A DNA stretch of 64,000 bases from the NCBI RefSeq assembly GCF_026898155.1, contig NZ_CP114029.1:4196001-4260000 (forward strand). Reading direction: 5' to 3'. Shown piece by piece: positions 54,609 through 64,000 of this stretch. Numbering within the stretch: position 1 is the first letter of the stretch; every line of letters starts with the position of its first letter. Below the pieces are notes generated by a model that had not been told where the DNA came from, searched no databases, and saw only the letters and a list, made by a program, of their open reading frames with translations. Origin of the DNA: Jiella pelagia. Lineage in GTDB: Bacteria; Pseudomonadota; Alphaproteobacteria; Rhizobiales; Rhizobiaceae. Both the position numbers and the translations under genes were made by a program.

Positions 54609-56027
54609 ATGGCACGTTTTCGCTCCTTGATGCGCATGACCGCCGTCCGGCTTTCGGCAGTCTATTTCCTGCTCTTTGCCATCTGCGCGGTCGTGCTCGT
54701 CGTCTATGTCACGGCGACGGCTTCGGCCATCGTGGAGGAGCAGAGCCGGCAGGCGATCTCCGACGAACTCTCCGATCTCGAACAGGTCTACCAGCAGAGC
54801 GGCATCATCGGGCTGGTGCGCACCATCGACCGGCGCTCCAGGCAGCCCGGAGCCTCGCTTTATCTCGTCACCGATCCCTCGGGGCGCATCCTCGCCGGCA
54901 ACGTCGCGAGCCTGCAGGCAGGTGTCCTCGACGATCGCGGGCAGACGCCGGATGCGTTTTCTTACGAGCGCTACTCCGACGAGACCGGCGAGCGATATCA
55001 TCTGGCGATCGCCGAGGTCGTCGCACTGCGCAATGGCATGCGGGTCCTCGTCGGGCGCGACCAGAGCGAGCAGTTGCGCTTTCGCGGGGTCGTCCAGAGC
55101 GCCCTGATCCTTGCTCTCGCCCTGATGGGCGTCGCGGCGCTGATTGCCTGGTTCTTTGTCGGTCGCAGCGCGCTGAAGCGGCTCGACGGCGTGACGGCCG
55201 CGAGCGGTCGCATCCTGTCCGGCGACCTGTCAGAGCGTCTGCCCGTCACCGGGGCCGGAGACGAGTTCGACCGTCTGGCCGACAATCTCAATGCGCTCTT
55301 GGCCCGGATCTCACTGCTGCAGGTCGGGCTGCAGGAGGTCTCCGACAATATCGCCCATGATCTGCGCACCCCGCTGACACGGCTTCGAAGCCGGGCGGAG
55401 GCGGCGCTATCGGCGCCGCCGGACCCGGGCGAGGCGCGGGCGGTGCTGGATCAGATGATCGCCGAATGCGATCAGATGATCAGGACTTTCGATGCGCTCT
55501 TGATGATCTCGCGGGTCGAGGCGGGGTCCGATCAGGTGATGAAGTCGCAGGTCGATCTGGCGGCGATCGTCGCCGATGTCGTCGATCTCTATGAGCCGCT
55601 CGCCGAGGACGCCTCCTGCGAAGTCCTCCTCGAGGTTCCCGAAACGCTGCAGGCCTATGCCAGCCGCGAACTGATCGCCCAGGCGCTGTCGAACCTCCTC
55701 GACAACGCCTTGAAATATGCCGCCGCGCCGGACCGGGCGACGCGCATCCGTGTCGCCCTCACAGAGGACGAGGCGGAATGGCGGCTGGCCGTCAGCGACG
55801 ACGGACCGGGTATTCCCGCCGACTTGCGCCAACGGGTTCTCGAGCGGTTCTACCGGCTCGACAAGAGCCGCTCGATGCCGGGTTCGGGGCTCGGCCTGTC
55901 GCTGGTCGAGGCGATCGCGCGGGTCCATGGCGGCCGTCTCCTCCTTGCAGATGCCGAACCGGGCCTTACCGTTTGTCTGGTAGTGCCGAAGGAAAAGCGG
56001 CAGATGGGCGAGCGAGGCGATGGCTGA
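54609..56027 (+). CDS. Sensor histidine kinase
   Basis: A 472-aa membrane kinase: helices V-R-L-S-A-V-Y-F-L-L-F-A-I-C-A-V-V and S-A-L-I-L-A-L-A-L-M-G-V-A-A-L-I-A-W-F, a periplasmic sensor between them, HAMP, H-box D-N-I-A-H-D-L-R-T-P-L-T-R-L, N-box N-L-L-D-N-A-L-K-Y and ATP lid D-D-G-P-G-I-P with G-S-G-L-G-L-S. Partner of the preceding response regulator. Its location between degP and glnE fits an envelope-stress role, which is inference. Overlaps glnE by 8 bases. Confidence 0.92.
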   Translation: MARFRSLMRMTAVRLSAVYFLLFAICAVVLVVYVTATASAIVEEQSRQAISDELSDLEQVYQQSGIIGLVRTIDRRSRQPGASLYLVTDPSGRILAGNVASLQAGVLDDRGQTPDAFSYERYSDETGERYHLAIAEVVALRNGMRVLVGRDQSEQLRFRGVVQSALILALALMGVAALIAWFFVGRSALKRLDGVTAASGRILSGDLSERLPVTGAGDEFDRLADNLNALLARISLLQVGLQEVSDNIAHDLRTPLTRLRSRAEAALSAPPDPGEARAVLDQMIAECDQMIRTFDALLMISRVEAGSDQVMKSQVDLAAIVADVVDLYEPLAEDASCEVLLEVPETLQAYASRELIAQALSNLLDNALKYAAAPDRATRIRVALTEDEAEWRLAVSDDGPGIPADLRQRVLERFYRLDKSRSMPGSGLGLSLVEAIARVHGGRLLLADAEPGLTVCLVVPKEKRQMGERGDG

Positions 56028-58981
56028 GATATTGGCGGGCGAGGGCGGATTTCTCATCGGCGGGGCGAACCAGCCGCGTCCACTCGACGCCGAGACCGCC
56101 AGGCGCTGGCGCGCCGATCTCCTGAGGCTCGCATCGGAACGGGGTCTCGAAAATCTCGACCGGCTGCTGTCCGGCGATCACCCTGATGCGGATCGGCTCG
56201 TCGCCGTCCTCGAGCTTTCCCCCCATCTGAACGCCATCGTCTTCAAGGATCCCGAGTGGCTGGAAGAGCTGACGAAGCGCTCCTCCGCCGAGTTGACGCT
56301 CGAAACGATCGAAACCGTGACACGACTGCCGGGGGACGGGGAGACCGAGCAGACGTTGATGGCGGCGCTTCGCCAGGCGCGCCGCCGGGTCGCGCTGCTT
56401 CTCGGACTTGCGGATGTCTTCGGCGCGGCGACTCCCGACGTGACTACCCGCATGCTCTCGGACTTTGCCGCGGCCGCCGTCGGCGCGGCGCTCAACTTTT
56501 GCCTGCGCGACCTCCATGCGAGGGGCAAGATCGCCTTGCCCTATCCGCAGGAGCCGGAACGGGACTGCGGCGTCTTCGTCCTCGGCATGGGCAAGCTCGG
56601 TGCACATGAGCTGAACTACTCCAGCGATATCGATATCATCGTCCTCTACGACGAGGCGAACGGCCTGACCGGCGATCCCCTGGACGCCCCGGAAACGCTG
56701 TCGCGAATGGTACGGCGGCTGACGCGCATCCTCGCGGAGCGGACGGGGGACGGCTATGTCGCACGGGTCGATCTGAGGCTCCGCCCCGATCCCGGCGCGA
56801 CGCCTGTGGCGGTCTCAACGGCGATGGCGCTGACCTATTACGAAGGATCAGGGCGCGACTGGGAACGGGCGGCGATGATCAAGGCGCGGCCGCTCGCTGG
56901 CGACATCGAGGCCGGCGAGCGCTTCCTGAAGGAGATCACCCCTTTCGTGTGGCGCAAGTACCTCGATTTCGCCGCCGTCGCCGCCATCGAGGAGATGAAG
57001 CAGCGGATCGACCGTCATCGCGGCTTCGATACCGTCGGCCTCAAGGGCCACAACGTCAAACTCGGCCGCGGCGGCATCCGCGAGATCGAGTTCTTCGCCC
57101 AGGCGCAGCAGCTGATCGCCGGGGGCAGGGCGCCGAAGCTCAGGCAGCGGCGTACCGACGATGCGCTGGCCGAACTCGCAAGCGTCGGCTGGATCGACGC
57201 GGAAACCGCGCGGACGCTGACCGAAGACTACTGGCTGCTGCGCCGCGTCGAGCATGCCATCCAGATGCTGGCGGACGAGCAGTCCCACACTCTGCCCGAA
57301 GATTCGTCGAAGCTGCGCGCGGTCGCAAGGCTTGCCGGCTTTGCCGACGAGGCGGCGCTCGGCGAAGGTCTGCTGCCGTGCCTCGAACGGGTCGATCGGC
57401 GTTTCGGCCGTCTGTTCACCGAGACGCGCGGAGCGCCCTCCCTTCGGCCGGACGACGATGCCCTGCGCCGGCTTGCGCGCTCGGGCGACGACGGCGAGGC
57501 GACCGCCGCGCTGACGGCCCTTGGCTACGCCCGGCCGGAGGACATCGCCCGGGTCGTCCACGGCTGGGCACTCGGCCGCTACAAGGCAACGCTGACGTCG
57601 ACGGCCCGCGCGCGGCTGACCGAAGTCCTGCCGACGCTGATCGCCGCTTTCGCCAAGGCGCCGGATCCGGACAACGCGCTGATGGCCTTCGACCGGTTCC
57701 TGGCGGGCCTGCCGTCGGGCATCCAGTTCTTCTCGCTGATCGCCTCCAACCCGAAGATCCTCGAACTCCTCGCCGACGTCATCACCTCGGCGCCGGCCTT
57801 GCGCGAGACCATCGCCGCGCGGCCGCACGTCTTCGACGCGCTGCTCGATCCCGCCTTTCTCGGCGAGGTTCCCACCCGCAGCCTCCTGCGCGAGCGGCTT
57901 TCCGCCTTTCTCGGCCTTGCCCGCGACTACGAGGACGTGCTCGGCCGTCTGCGGATTTTCGCATCCGAGCAGAGATTTCTCGTTGGCGCCCGCATGTTGA
58001 GCGGCATCGTCGAGGCGGACGAGGTCGGGGCGGCGTTTTCGAACATCGCCGATGTCGTTCTCGAAGCGACCCTTCCAGCGGTCGAGGCCGAGTTCGCGCT
58101 GACCCACGGCCGCGTTCCTGGCGCGCGGACCGCGCTTCTGGGTATGGGCCGCCTCGGCAGCCGGGAACTGACGGCGAGTTCGGATGTCGACCTCATCCTC
58201 TTCTACGATCACGACGAGGCGGCCGAGAGTTCGGACGGAAAAAGGCCGCTCGCGCCGAGCGCCTATTTCGCCCGGCTGACGCAGCGGCTGATCGCGGCGA
58301 TGACGGCGCCGATGCGTGAGGGCATCCTCTACGACGTCGACTTCCGCCTGCGCCCTTCGGGCAACAAGGGCCCGCTCGCCACCGAGGCTCGGCGCGTTCC
58401 GGCGCTATCAGGAAGGCGAAGCCTGGACCTGGGAACGGATGGCATTGACGCGGGCTCGGGTCGTCGCCGGCGAGCCGGACTTCGCGGGCGAAGTCGCCGA
58501 GACGATCCGTGCCGTTCTGGCCGAACCGCGCGAGGTGGAGGAAACGACGAAGGACGTCGCGGCGATGCGTCAGCGCATCGAAGCCGGCAAGCCGCCGCGC
58601 GGCCCGCTCGATCTCAAGCTTCTGCCGGGCGGGCTGATCGATTTGGAATTCCTGGCACAGTGGGCGCTTCTGACAGGCAAGGCCGATCTCGGCCTCTGCG
58701 GTGCGCCGAGCGAGGCCGTGCTGGCGGCCGCGGACTTCGGTCCCGCCGCTGACGGCAAGGCGCTGGCGAGCGCGATGAACCGCTTCACCCGGATCGTCCA
58801 GCTCCTGCGCCTCGGGCCGGCGGACGTGCGCACAATCGGGGCGGTGCCGGTTGGTCTTTCCCGGGCGATTGCCCGGGCTGTCGATCTCGACGATCCCGAC
58901 GGCGTGGAGGCTTGGCTCGCTGCCGAAACCGAGCGCGTGCGCGCGGCCTTCAGAAGCGTCCTCGGCGCGCCTCCCGCTTGA
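56020..58981 (+). CDS. glnE: Bifunctional glutamine synthetase adenylyltransferase/adenylyl-removing enzyme (frameshifted as sequenced)
   Basis: A 986-aa GlnE after repair; it adenylylates and deadenylylates glutamine synthetase in response to PII and glutamine. The two nucleotidyltransferase modules carry G-M-G-K-L-G-A-H-E-L-N-Y-S-S-D-I-D-I (N-terminal) and G-M-G-R-L-G-S-R-E-L-T-A-S-S-D-V-D-L (C-terminal). The frame breaks at 58384-58390 (GAGGCTC), inside the second module after D-V-D-F-R-L-R-P-S-G; as GAGCTC it continues A-T-E-L-G-A-F-R-R-Y-Q-E-G-E-A-W-T-W-E. The end is convergent with the PAS kinase gene, 6 bases away. Confidence 0.94.
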
Positions 58982-58987
58982 TCGGCC

Positions 58988-61413
58988 TCAGGCCGCGGCG
59001 CGGGTGGTATCGGCCTTTCTGATACGGCGCGGCGCCGTCGCCGTATTCGTCGAGGGCGCCGCGACCTTGGTCTTGCCACCGGGGGCTGCCGGTTCGGGCA
59101 TCACCGGAAGCCGCAGGCTGACGATGGTGCCGTCGCCGACCCGCGAGCCGATGCGGAGGCGTCCGCCGTGAAGGTTGACCAGCGCTCTGGCGATGGCGAT
59201 CCCGAGACCGGTTCCGTGGCAGTTCGAGCGCACCAGCTCGTTGCCGATCTGCGAAAAGGGCAGCCCGAGCTTGGCCAGGGCGGGCTGCGGGATGCCGGGG
59301 CCGTCGTCGGCGATGGTCAGCGCGGCGGCCCGTCCGACTTGCCGCAGCCGCAGCCGCACCGTGCCGCCGGCGGGAGTGAATTTCACCGCATTCGACAGAA
59401 GGCTCAGCACGACCTGCGAGGTCGCCCGCCGGTCGGACATCATCGTCAGCGCCTCCGGCATTTCGATCGAAAGCGCGATATTCTTCTTCCGGGCGAGCGG
59501 TTCGATCATCGACGCGCTCTCGCGCACGACGTCGCTGAACTCGACCTCCTCGCTGAACAGCTCGAGCCGGCCGGACTCGATCGTCGCCATCTTCAGGACG
59601 TCGTCGATCATCGTGAGAAGGTGGGTGCCGCTCGTGTGGATGTCCTCGACGTACTCGCCATATTTTTCGCCGATCGCGCCGAAGGTGCGTTGGCGCATGA
59701 TGTCGGAAAACCCGAGAATGGCGTTGAGCGGGGTCCTCAGCTCGTGGGACATGTTGGCGAGGAATGCCGTCTTGGCCCGGGATGCGCTCTCTGCCCGCTC
59801 CTTCTCGACGATGTAGCGCAGGTTGAGCCTCGCTCAACTGATCGGCCTTGCGCTCGGCGTCGGTGGTGGCCGCCTCGAGCTTGGCGATGGTGGCCAGAAG
59901 CTTCTGCTTGGAATCCTTCGTCAGCGTCTTGTGATGCTTGATCTGCGTGATGTCGGTGCCGACCCACACGGTGCCGCCGTCGGCGGTCAGACGGGTCGAG
60001 ATGAGCAGCCAGCGCCCGTCCGGCATCTGCGCCTCGACGGCGCTCTCTCCGGGCACCAGATCGTCACCGTCGAGTGTGATCTGGCGGATTGGCCGGCGTG
60101 CCTTGCGCAGCACCTTGTCGACCGGTGTGCCAGCGGCAACGTCGACTTCCTCGAGGCCGAAGGTCTTGCGGTAGATCGAATTGCACACCACGACCTTCTG
60201 TTCGTGATCGCACAGCAGGAACGTCTCGGAAATGTTCTCGATCGTGTTCTTCAGCCGGTCATTCGCCTCGTCGGTACGGCGCAGGAGTTCCTTCTGCTCG
60301 CTGATGTCGACGGCGATGCCAATGAGATGGATGTCGCCGTCCGCGCCGTGGGTCACGTTTGCCCGGCCCCGGATCCAGACATACTCGCCGTCGGCCCGGC
60401 GCATCCTGAAGACCTGGTCGAGGTGGTCGATACGGCCCGCAGCGACACGCTTTGCCACGTGGAACAGGCCGCCGTCCTCGGGATGCAGGAGCGGTGCGAC
60501 GTCGGCGAAGGGCATGACGCCGTCCGTCGGCTCCATCCCGAGAATCTCGTACATCGATCGTGACCAGTACATCTGGCCGCGGCCGATGTCCCAGTCCCAC
60601 AGTCCGCATTTGCCACGCGACAAGGCGATGTCGACGCGCTGGTGAGCCTCGTTGAAGAGGCCGCTATAGTCCTCGGCGCGGCGCGTCTGGCGGAAATAGG
60701 CCTTGAGGACGAGAAGCAGGATGGCGCCGGTCAGGACGAAGAGCGACACGCTGATCGCAGTCTTGTGGCGCCAATCGGCCAGATAGTTCGCCTCGGGCCA
60801 GAACAGGCTGATCTTGCCGCCGTCGGTCGGCAGATCGGCGGTCGCGGCAATCGCGTGGCCTCCCTGGAAACCGACGTCCAGGATCTGGCCGGTCGTATCG
60901 ACTGCCAGGAGTTCGCGCGGGTCGGACACGAACCCATAGATGCTCTTGCCGACATCCTGCGCCCGCTCGGGCAGCGTCGCGACGATGACGCCGTCTCGGT
61001 CGGTGACGAAGAGCAGGGCGCCGGCGGGAAGCAGGTCGCTGGTCGCGAGGCTCTTCCACGAACGGCTCCTGGTCGAAAGCCGCGCCACTCGATTCCATGA
61101 GCTTGAGGCTGGTCGTCAACAGCGTCGTGACGGTCGCCAGATCCTTGTGGGCATCTTCGACGTAGGAGGAGCGGTCCCCGAGGGTGAGCGTCAGCCGCGA
61201 GGCGGCGAGCGTCACGAGAAACAAAAGCACCAGGGCGGGGATGACCCGCCGTGACAAGAAGACGTCGCCAGCCCCCGCTACGTCGTCTTCGGAACCCGGC
61301 TCCGTCTGCCAGGGTGATCGCCCCGCTTCGGCTTGCCGATACCCACCCAGAGAGCCCAGGTAATCAAGCACACCTTCCCCGTTCGGTGCGCTGGACGCGT
61401 CCGCTCGCATCAA
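58988..61413 (-). CDS. PAS domain sensor histidine kinase (two frameshifts as sequenced)
   Basis: An 807-aa membrane kinase after repair. TM1 is I-P-A-L-V-L-L-F-L-V-T-L-A-A-S-R-L at about 57-76 and TM2 S-V-S-L-F-V-L-T-G-A-I-L-L-L-V-L, with a periplasmic sensor between. Two PAS regions follow, then H-box M-S-H-E-L-R-T-P-L-N-A-I-L-G-F and the ATP-binding D-D-G-P-G-I-P. The breaks are at 61047-61053 (gene GAGCCTC; repaired V-E-E-L-A-T-S-D-L-L) and 59825-59831 (gene GAGGCTC; repaired L-S-E-L-N-L-R-Y-I-V-E-K). Unrepaired, the second would run 38 bases past the true end into glnE. Confidence 0.9.
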
Positions 61414-61542
61414 AAGACCCCTCGTAGCCGCATCAATAATTCGGCATCCGCATTACCGAATCGATTTGAATTGATCAGACACGAATCGCCTTGTCCATAG
61501 CTGGCGGACTCGGATTGTTAAATTTTTCAATAAGTCGGATAT

Positions 61543-64000
61543 CTATTTGCGGGAGCGATCCACAATATCTTTGAGATCTTTGGAAAGTCCTTTTATTTCA
61601 GATATTTGACGCAAGGTCTCCTTGAGTTTGGCGCGCCGCCCAGGCTCGAAGCTGCGCCATGCGCGGAAGGTCGTGGCAATGCGCGCGGCGATCTGCGGGT
61701 TGATCCTGTCGAGGGCAGCGAGCTTGTCAGCAACCCAGCGATAGCCGGCGCCGTCAGGGCGGTGGAAGGCCACCTGGTTGACTGCCGCGAAGCTGCCGAC
61801 GACGGTTCGGACCCGGTTCGGATTGCGCATGGTGAAGCGGGGATGGTTGGCGAGGCGTTCCACCGTTTCGACAGCGTCATGGGTGGGCGCGGTGGCCTGC
61901 AGCGCGAACCACTTGTCGAGCACGAGGTCGTCGTGCTCGAAGCGCCGGTAGAAGTCGTCGAGGGCGCTTCGGCTGGCGTCGTCGCCGGAAAAACGATGGG
62001 CGAGGATCGCCAGGGCGCCGAGCCGGTCCGTCATGTTGCTCGCCGCCTGATACTGGGCGAGTGCAGCCGCAGGATCGCCGGTGGCGGCGCAGCGATAGGC
62101 GAGGGCGGCATTGGCGAGCGCCCGGCGCCCGACACTGGCAGCGTCCGGCGAGAAAGGCTCTGTGGTGGCTCGTTCGGCGCTGAGACGTTCGAACGAGGCA
62201 AGGCCCCTGGTGCCGATTGCGGCTCTGGCGGCGTCAGCCACCTGATGGACGCGGTCGGGATCGACGTTGTCGCGCAGCTGCCGGGCGATGTCGGTTTCGG
62301 CGGGAAGCGTCAGCGCCTGAGCGCGAAAGGCCGGGTCGATCTCGTCGTCGCCGGCCGTAGCGAGCAGCGCGTCGACGATCGCATCCTTCAACGCCGGTTG
62401 CCCGTCGCCGAGAGGCCGCCTTGCGGCGAGGGTCAACCCCTCGGCGATGAGATCGTCGAGGGCCCGCCAGCGATTGAAGAGATTGGGGTCGAGCCGCCCG
62501 AGAGCCAGCCGTTCGGCTTCGCTCTGTTCATGATCGAGCATGACCGGGGCGGAGAAGTCCCTCAAGACGGAGAGATAAGGCCGGTCGGAAAGACCGGTGA
62601 AGGTGATCGTCGCGTCGCCTCCGCTGAGAACGATCAGGTCGCCCTTCAGCCGGGCTGCGCCGGAAACCTCGCTCTCGGCGTGCCGATCCTCGCCATTGCC
62701 GCCGACCAGCCCGAAGCGGACGGGAACGACCATCGGCTCCGTGCCGGTCCCGGCGGCGCCGCGCGCCAGGCTCTGGCGGAGCGACACCGTGTGCTGCCTT
62801 TGCTCGGGATCCCAGCTTTCCGTGACGGTGAGCGTCGGCGTACCGGCCTGGGCGTACCACAGCGAAAACTGCGAGAGATCGAGACCGCCGGCTTCTTCGA
62901 AACAGGCGATGAAATCCTCGATCGTCGCAGCGTCGCCGTCATGGCGCTCGAAGTAGAGGTCCATGCCTGCGCGGAAGTCCGTTTCCCCCAGCAGCGTCGC
63001 GATCATCCGCACGACCTCAGCGCCCTTGTCGTAGACGGTCGCCGTGTAGAAGTTGTTGATCTCGCGATACTCGGCGGGGCGCACCGGATGCTGCAGCGGT
63101 CCCTGGTCCTCGGGGAACTGGTGCGCCTTCAGCCGCCGGACCGAGGCGATCCGCTGCACGGTCCGCTCGCGCTCGTCGGCGGAGAACTCTTGATCGCGAT
63201 AGACCGTCAGCCCCTCCTTCAGACACAGCTGGAACCAGTCGCGGCAAGTGATCCGGTTGCCGGTCCAGTTGTGGAAGTACTCGTGGGCAATCACCGTCTC
63301 GACGCCGGCATAGTCGCCATCGGTGGCGAGGTCCTGGTCGAGGAGGACGTATTTGTGATTGAAGACGTTGAGGCCCTTGTTCTCCATCGCGCCCATGTTG
63401 AAGTCGGCGATGGCGACGACGTTGAAGACGTCGAGATCGTACTCGCGGCCGAAACGCCGTTCGTCCCAGGCCATCGAGCGCTTCAGCGCGTCCATGGCAT
63501 AGGCCGCCTGGGGGGCGCGGCCCTTCTCGGTATAGACGCCGAGGGCCACCGTCCGGCCGCTCGTCGTCACGAAGCTGTCGTGCAGCGCGTCGAGATCGCC
63601 GGCGACGACGGCGAAGAGATAGGACGGCTTCTTGAACGGGTCGTCCCAGACGGCGTAGTGCCGGCCCTCGGGAAGCTCGCCGGTCTCGATCGGGTTACCG
63701 TTCGACAGTAGCACCGGCGCGACCGCCTTCTCGGCCTCGATCCGAACCCGGTAGGGCGCCAGCACGTCCGGCCGATCGGGAAAGTAGGTGATGCGGCGGA
63801 AGCCCTCGGCCTCGCACTGGGTGCACCAGATGCCGTTGGAGCGGTAGAGCCCCATCAATTCGGTGTTTTCCTCCGGGGCGATGCGGTTCTCCAGCCGAAG
63901 CTCGAAAGGCCCATTTGCGGGAAGCTCCCTGACGACCAGCGCATCGGGCGTCGCGTCATAGCGCGCCGGGCTGAGAATTTCGCCGTCAAGTGCGATGCTG
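61543..64000 (-). CDS. pepN: Aminopeptidase N, 5' end beyond the window
   Basis: The M1 family zinc aminopeptidase. The frame is open to the last base of the window (upstream of M-G-L-Y-R it reads E-N-R-I-A-P-E-E-N-T-E-L), so the N-terminus is outside. Exopeptidase motif G-A-M-E-N with F-N-M before it, zinc site H-E-Y-F-H-N-W and the third ligand 18 residues on in L-K-E-G-L-T. It removes N-terminal residues from peptides in the cytoplasm. The 130 bases after its stop, up to the PAS kinase start, are AT-rich for this genome. Confidence 0.94.
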   Translation of the reverse strand, partial: SIALDGEILSPARYDATPDALVVRELPANGPFELRLENRIAPEENTELMGLYRSNGIWCTQCEAEGFRRITYFPDRPDVLAPYRVRIEAEKAVAPVLLSNGNPIETGELPEGRHYAVWDDPFKKPSYLFAVVAGDLDALHDSFVTTSGRTVALGVYTEKGRAPQAAYAMDALKRSMAWDERRFGREYDLDVFNVVAIADFNMGAMENKGLNVFNHKYVLLDQDLATDGDYAGVETVIAHEYFHNWTGNRITCRDWFQLCLKEGLTVYRDQEFSADERERTVQRIASVRRLKAHQFPEDQGPLQHPVRPAEYREINNFYTATVYDKGAEVVRMIATLLGETDFRAGMDLYFERHDGDAATIEDFIACFEEAGGLDLSQFSLWYAQAGTPTLTVTESWDPEQRQHTVSLRQSLARGAAGTGTEPMVVPVRFGLVGGNGEDRHAESEVSGAARLKGDLIVLSGGDATITFTGLSDRPYLSVLRDFSAPVMLDHEQSEAERLALGRLDPNLFNRWRALDDLIAEGLTLAARRPLGDGQPALKDAIVDALLATAGDDEIDPAFRAQALTLPAETDIARQLRDNVDPDRVHQVADAARAAIGTRGLASFERLSAERATTEPFSPDAASVGRRALANAALAYRCAATGDPAAALAQYQAASNMTDRLGALAILAHRFSGDDASRSALDDFYRRFEHDDLVLDKWFALQATAPTHDAVETVERLANHPRFTMRNPNRVRTVVGSFAAVNQVAFHRPDGAGYRWVADKLAALDRINPQIAARIATTFRAWRSFEPGRRAKLKETLRQISEIKGLSKDLKDIVDRSRK

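Overview
The window reads as a high-GC alphaproteobacterium of the order Hyphomicrobiales (Rhizobiales). The markers are a feuP/feuQ two-component pair, the cycHJKL - degP - response regulator - histidine kinase - glnE gene order, CtrA-type TTAA-N7-TTAA boxes, a complete Rhodobacter-type gene transfer agent (GTA) cluster, and a C-rich rhizobial intergenic repeat. A family such as Aurantimonadaceae is possible, but I cannot fix it from sequence alone.

Layout. 1-6.4 kb: housekeeping genes (end of a polysaccharide deacetylase, metallophosphoesterase, Nudix hydrolase, alpha/beta hydrolase divergent from an AraC-type regulator, glutathionyl-hydroquinone reductase, GNAT acetyltransferase). 6.6-13.5 kb, minus strand: MoxR ATPase - DUF58 - DUF4159/BatA-like - VWA-like membrane protein operon. 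13.75-16.2 kb: tightly coupled DUF1285 - CoA-type Nudix - CCA-adding enzyme operon. 16.3-28.4 kb: DUF1059 protein, hemF, YcaQ-like protein, L,D-transpeptidase, trmL, unknown membrane proteins, a DUF2336-like protein, DUF1214/DUF1254 pair and a class A penicillin-binding protein. 28.4-29.0 kb: YcgN-type cysteine cluster protein. 29.0-43.6 kb: GTA structural cluster from terminase to the giant tail-tip protein, with no integrase, lysis or replication gene. 44.0-46.6 kb: feuN-like gene, feuP, feuQ. 46.8-53.6 kb: small lipoprotein, cytochrome c maturation genes cycHJKL (ccmIEFH), degP. 53.8-61.4 kb: a second two-component pair, glnE, and a PAS sensor kinase. 61.5 kb to the end: pepN, cut by the window edge.

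The most striking signal is not a gene. Eleven genes are broken by +1 frameshifts at 16 places, and every place reads GAGGCTC or GAGCCTC where the protein requires GAGCTC. Removing one central G:C pair at each site restores a single open frame in ten genes; the eleventh, the GTA tail-tip gene, also needs one G added back to a G run. By eye I find only one uninterrupted GAGCTC in 64 kb, although about 20 would be expected at this base composition. The simplest reading is a systematic read error at a modified base, so the 'pseudogenes' are intact in the cell and the genome carries a GAGCTC-specific DNA methyltransferase encoded outside this window. Coordinates below span the whole repaired gene.
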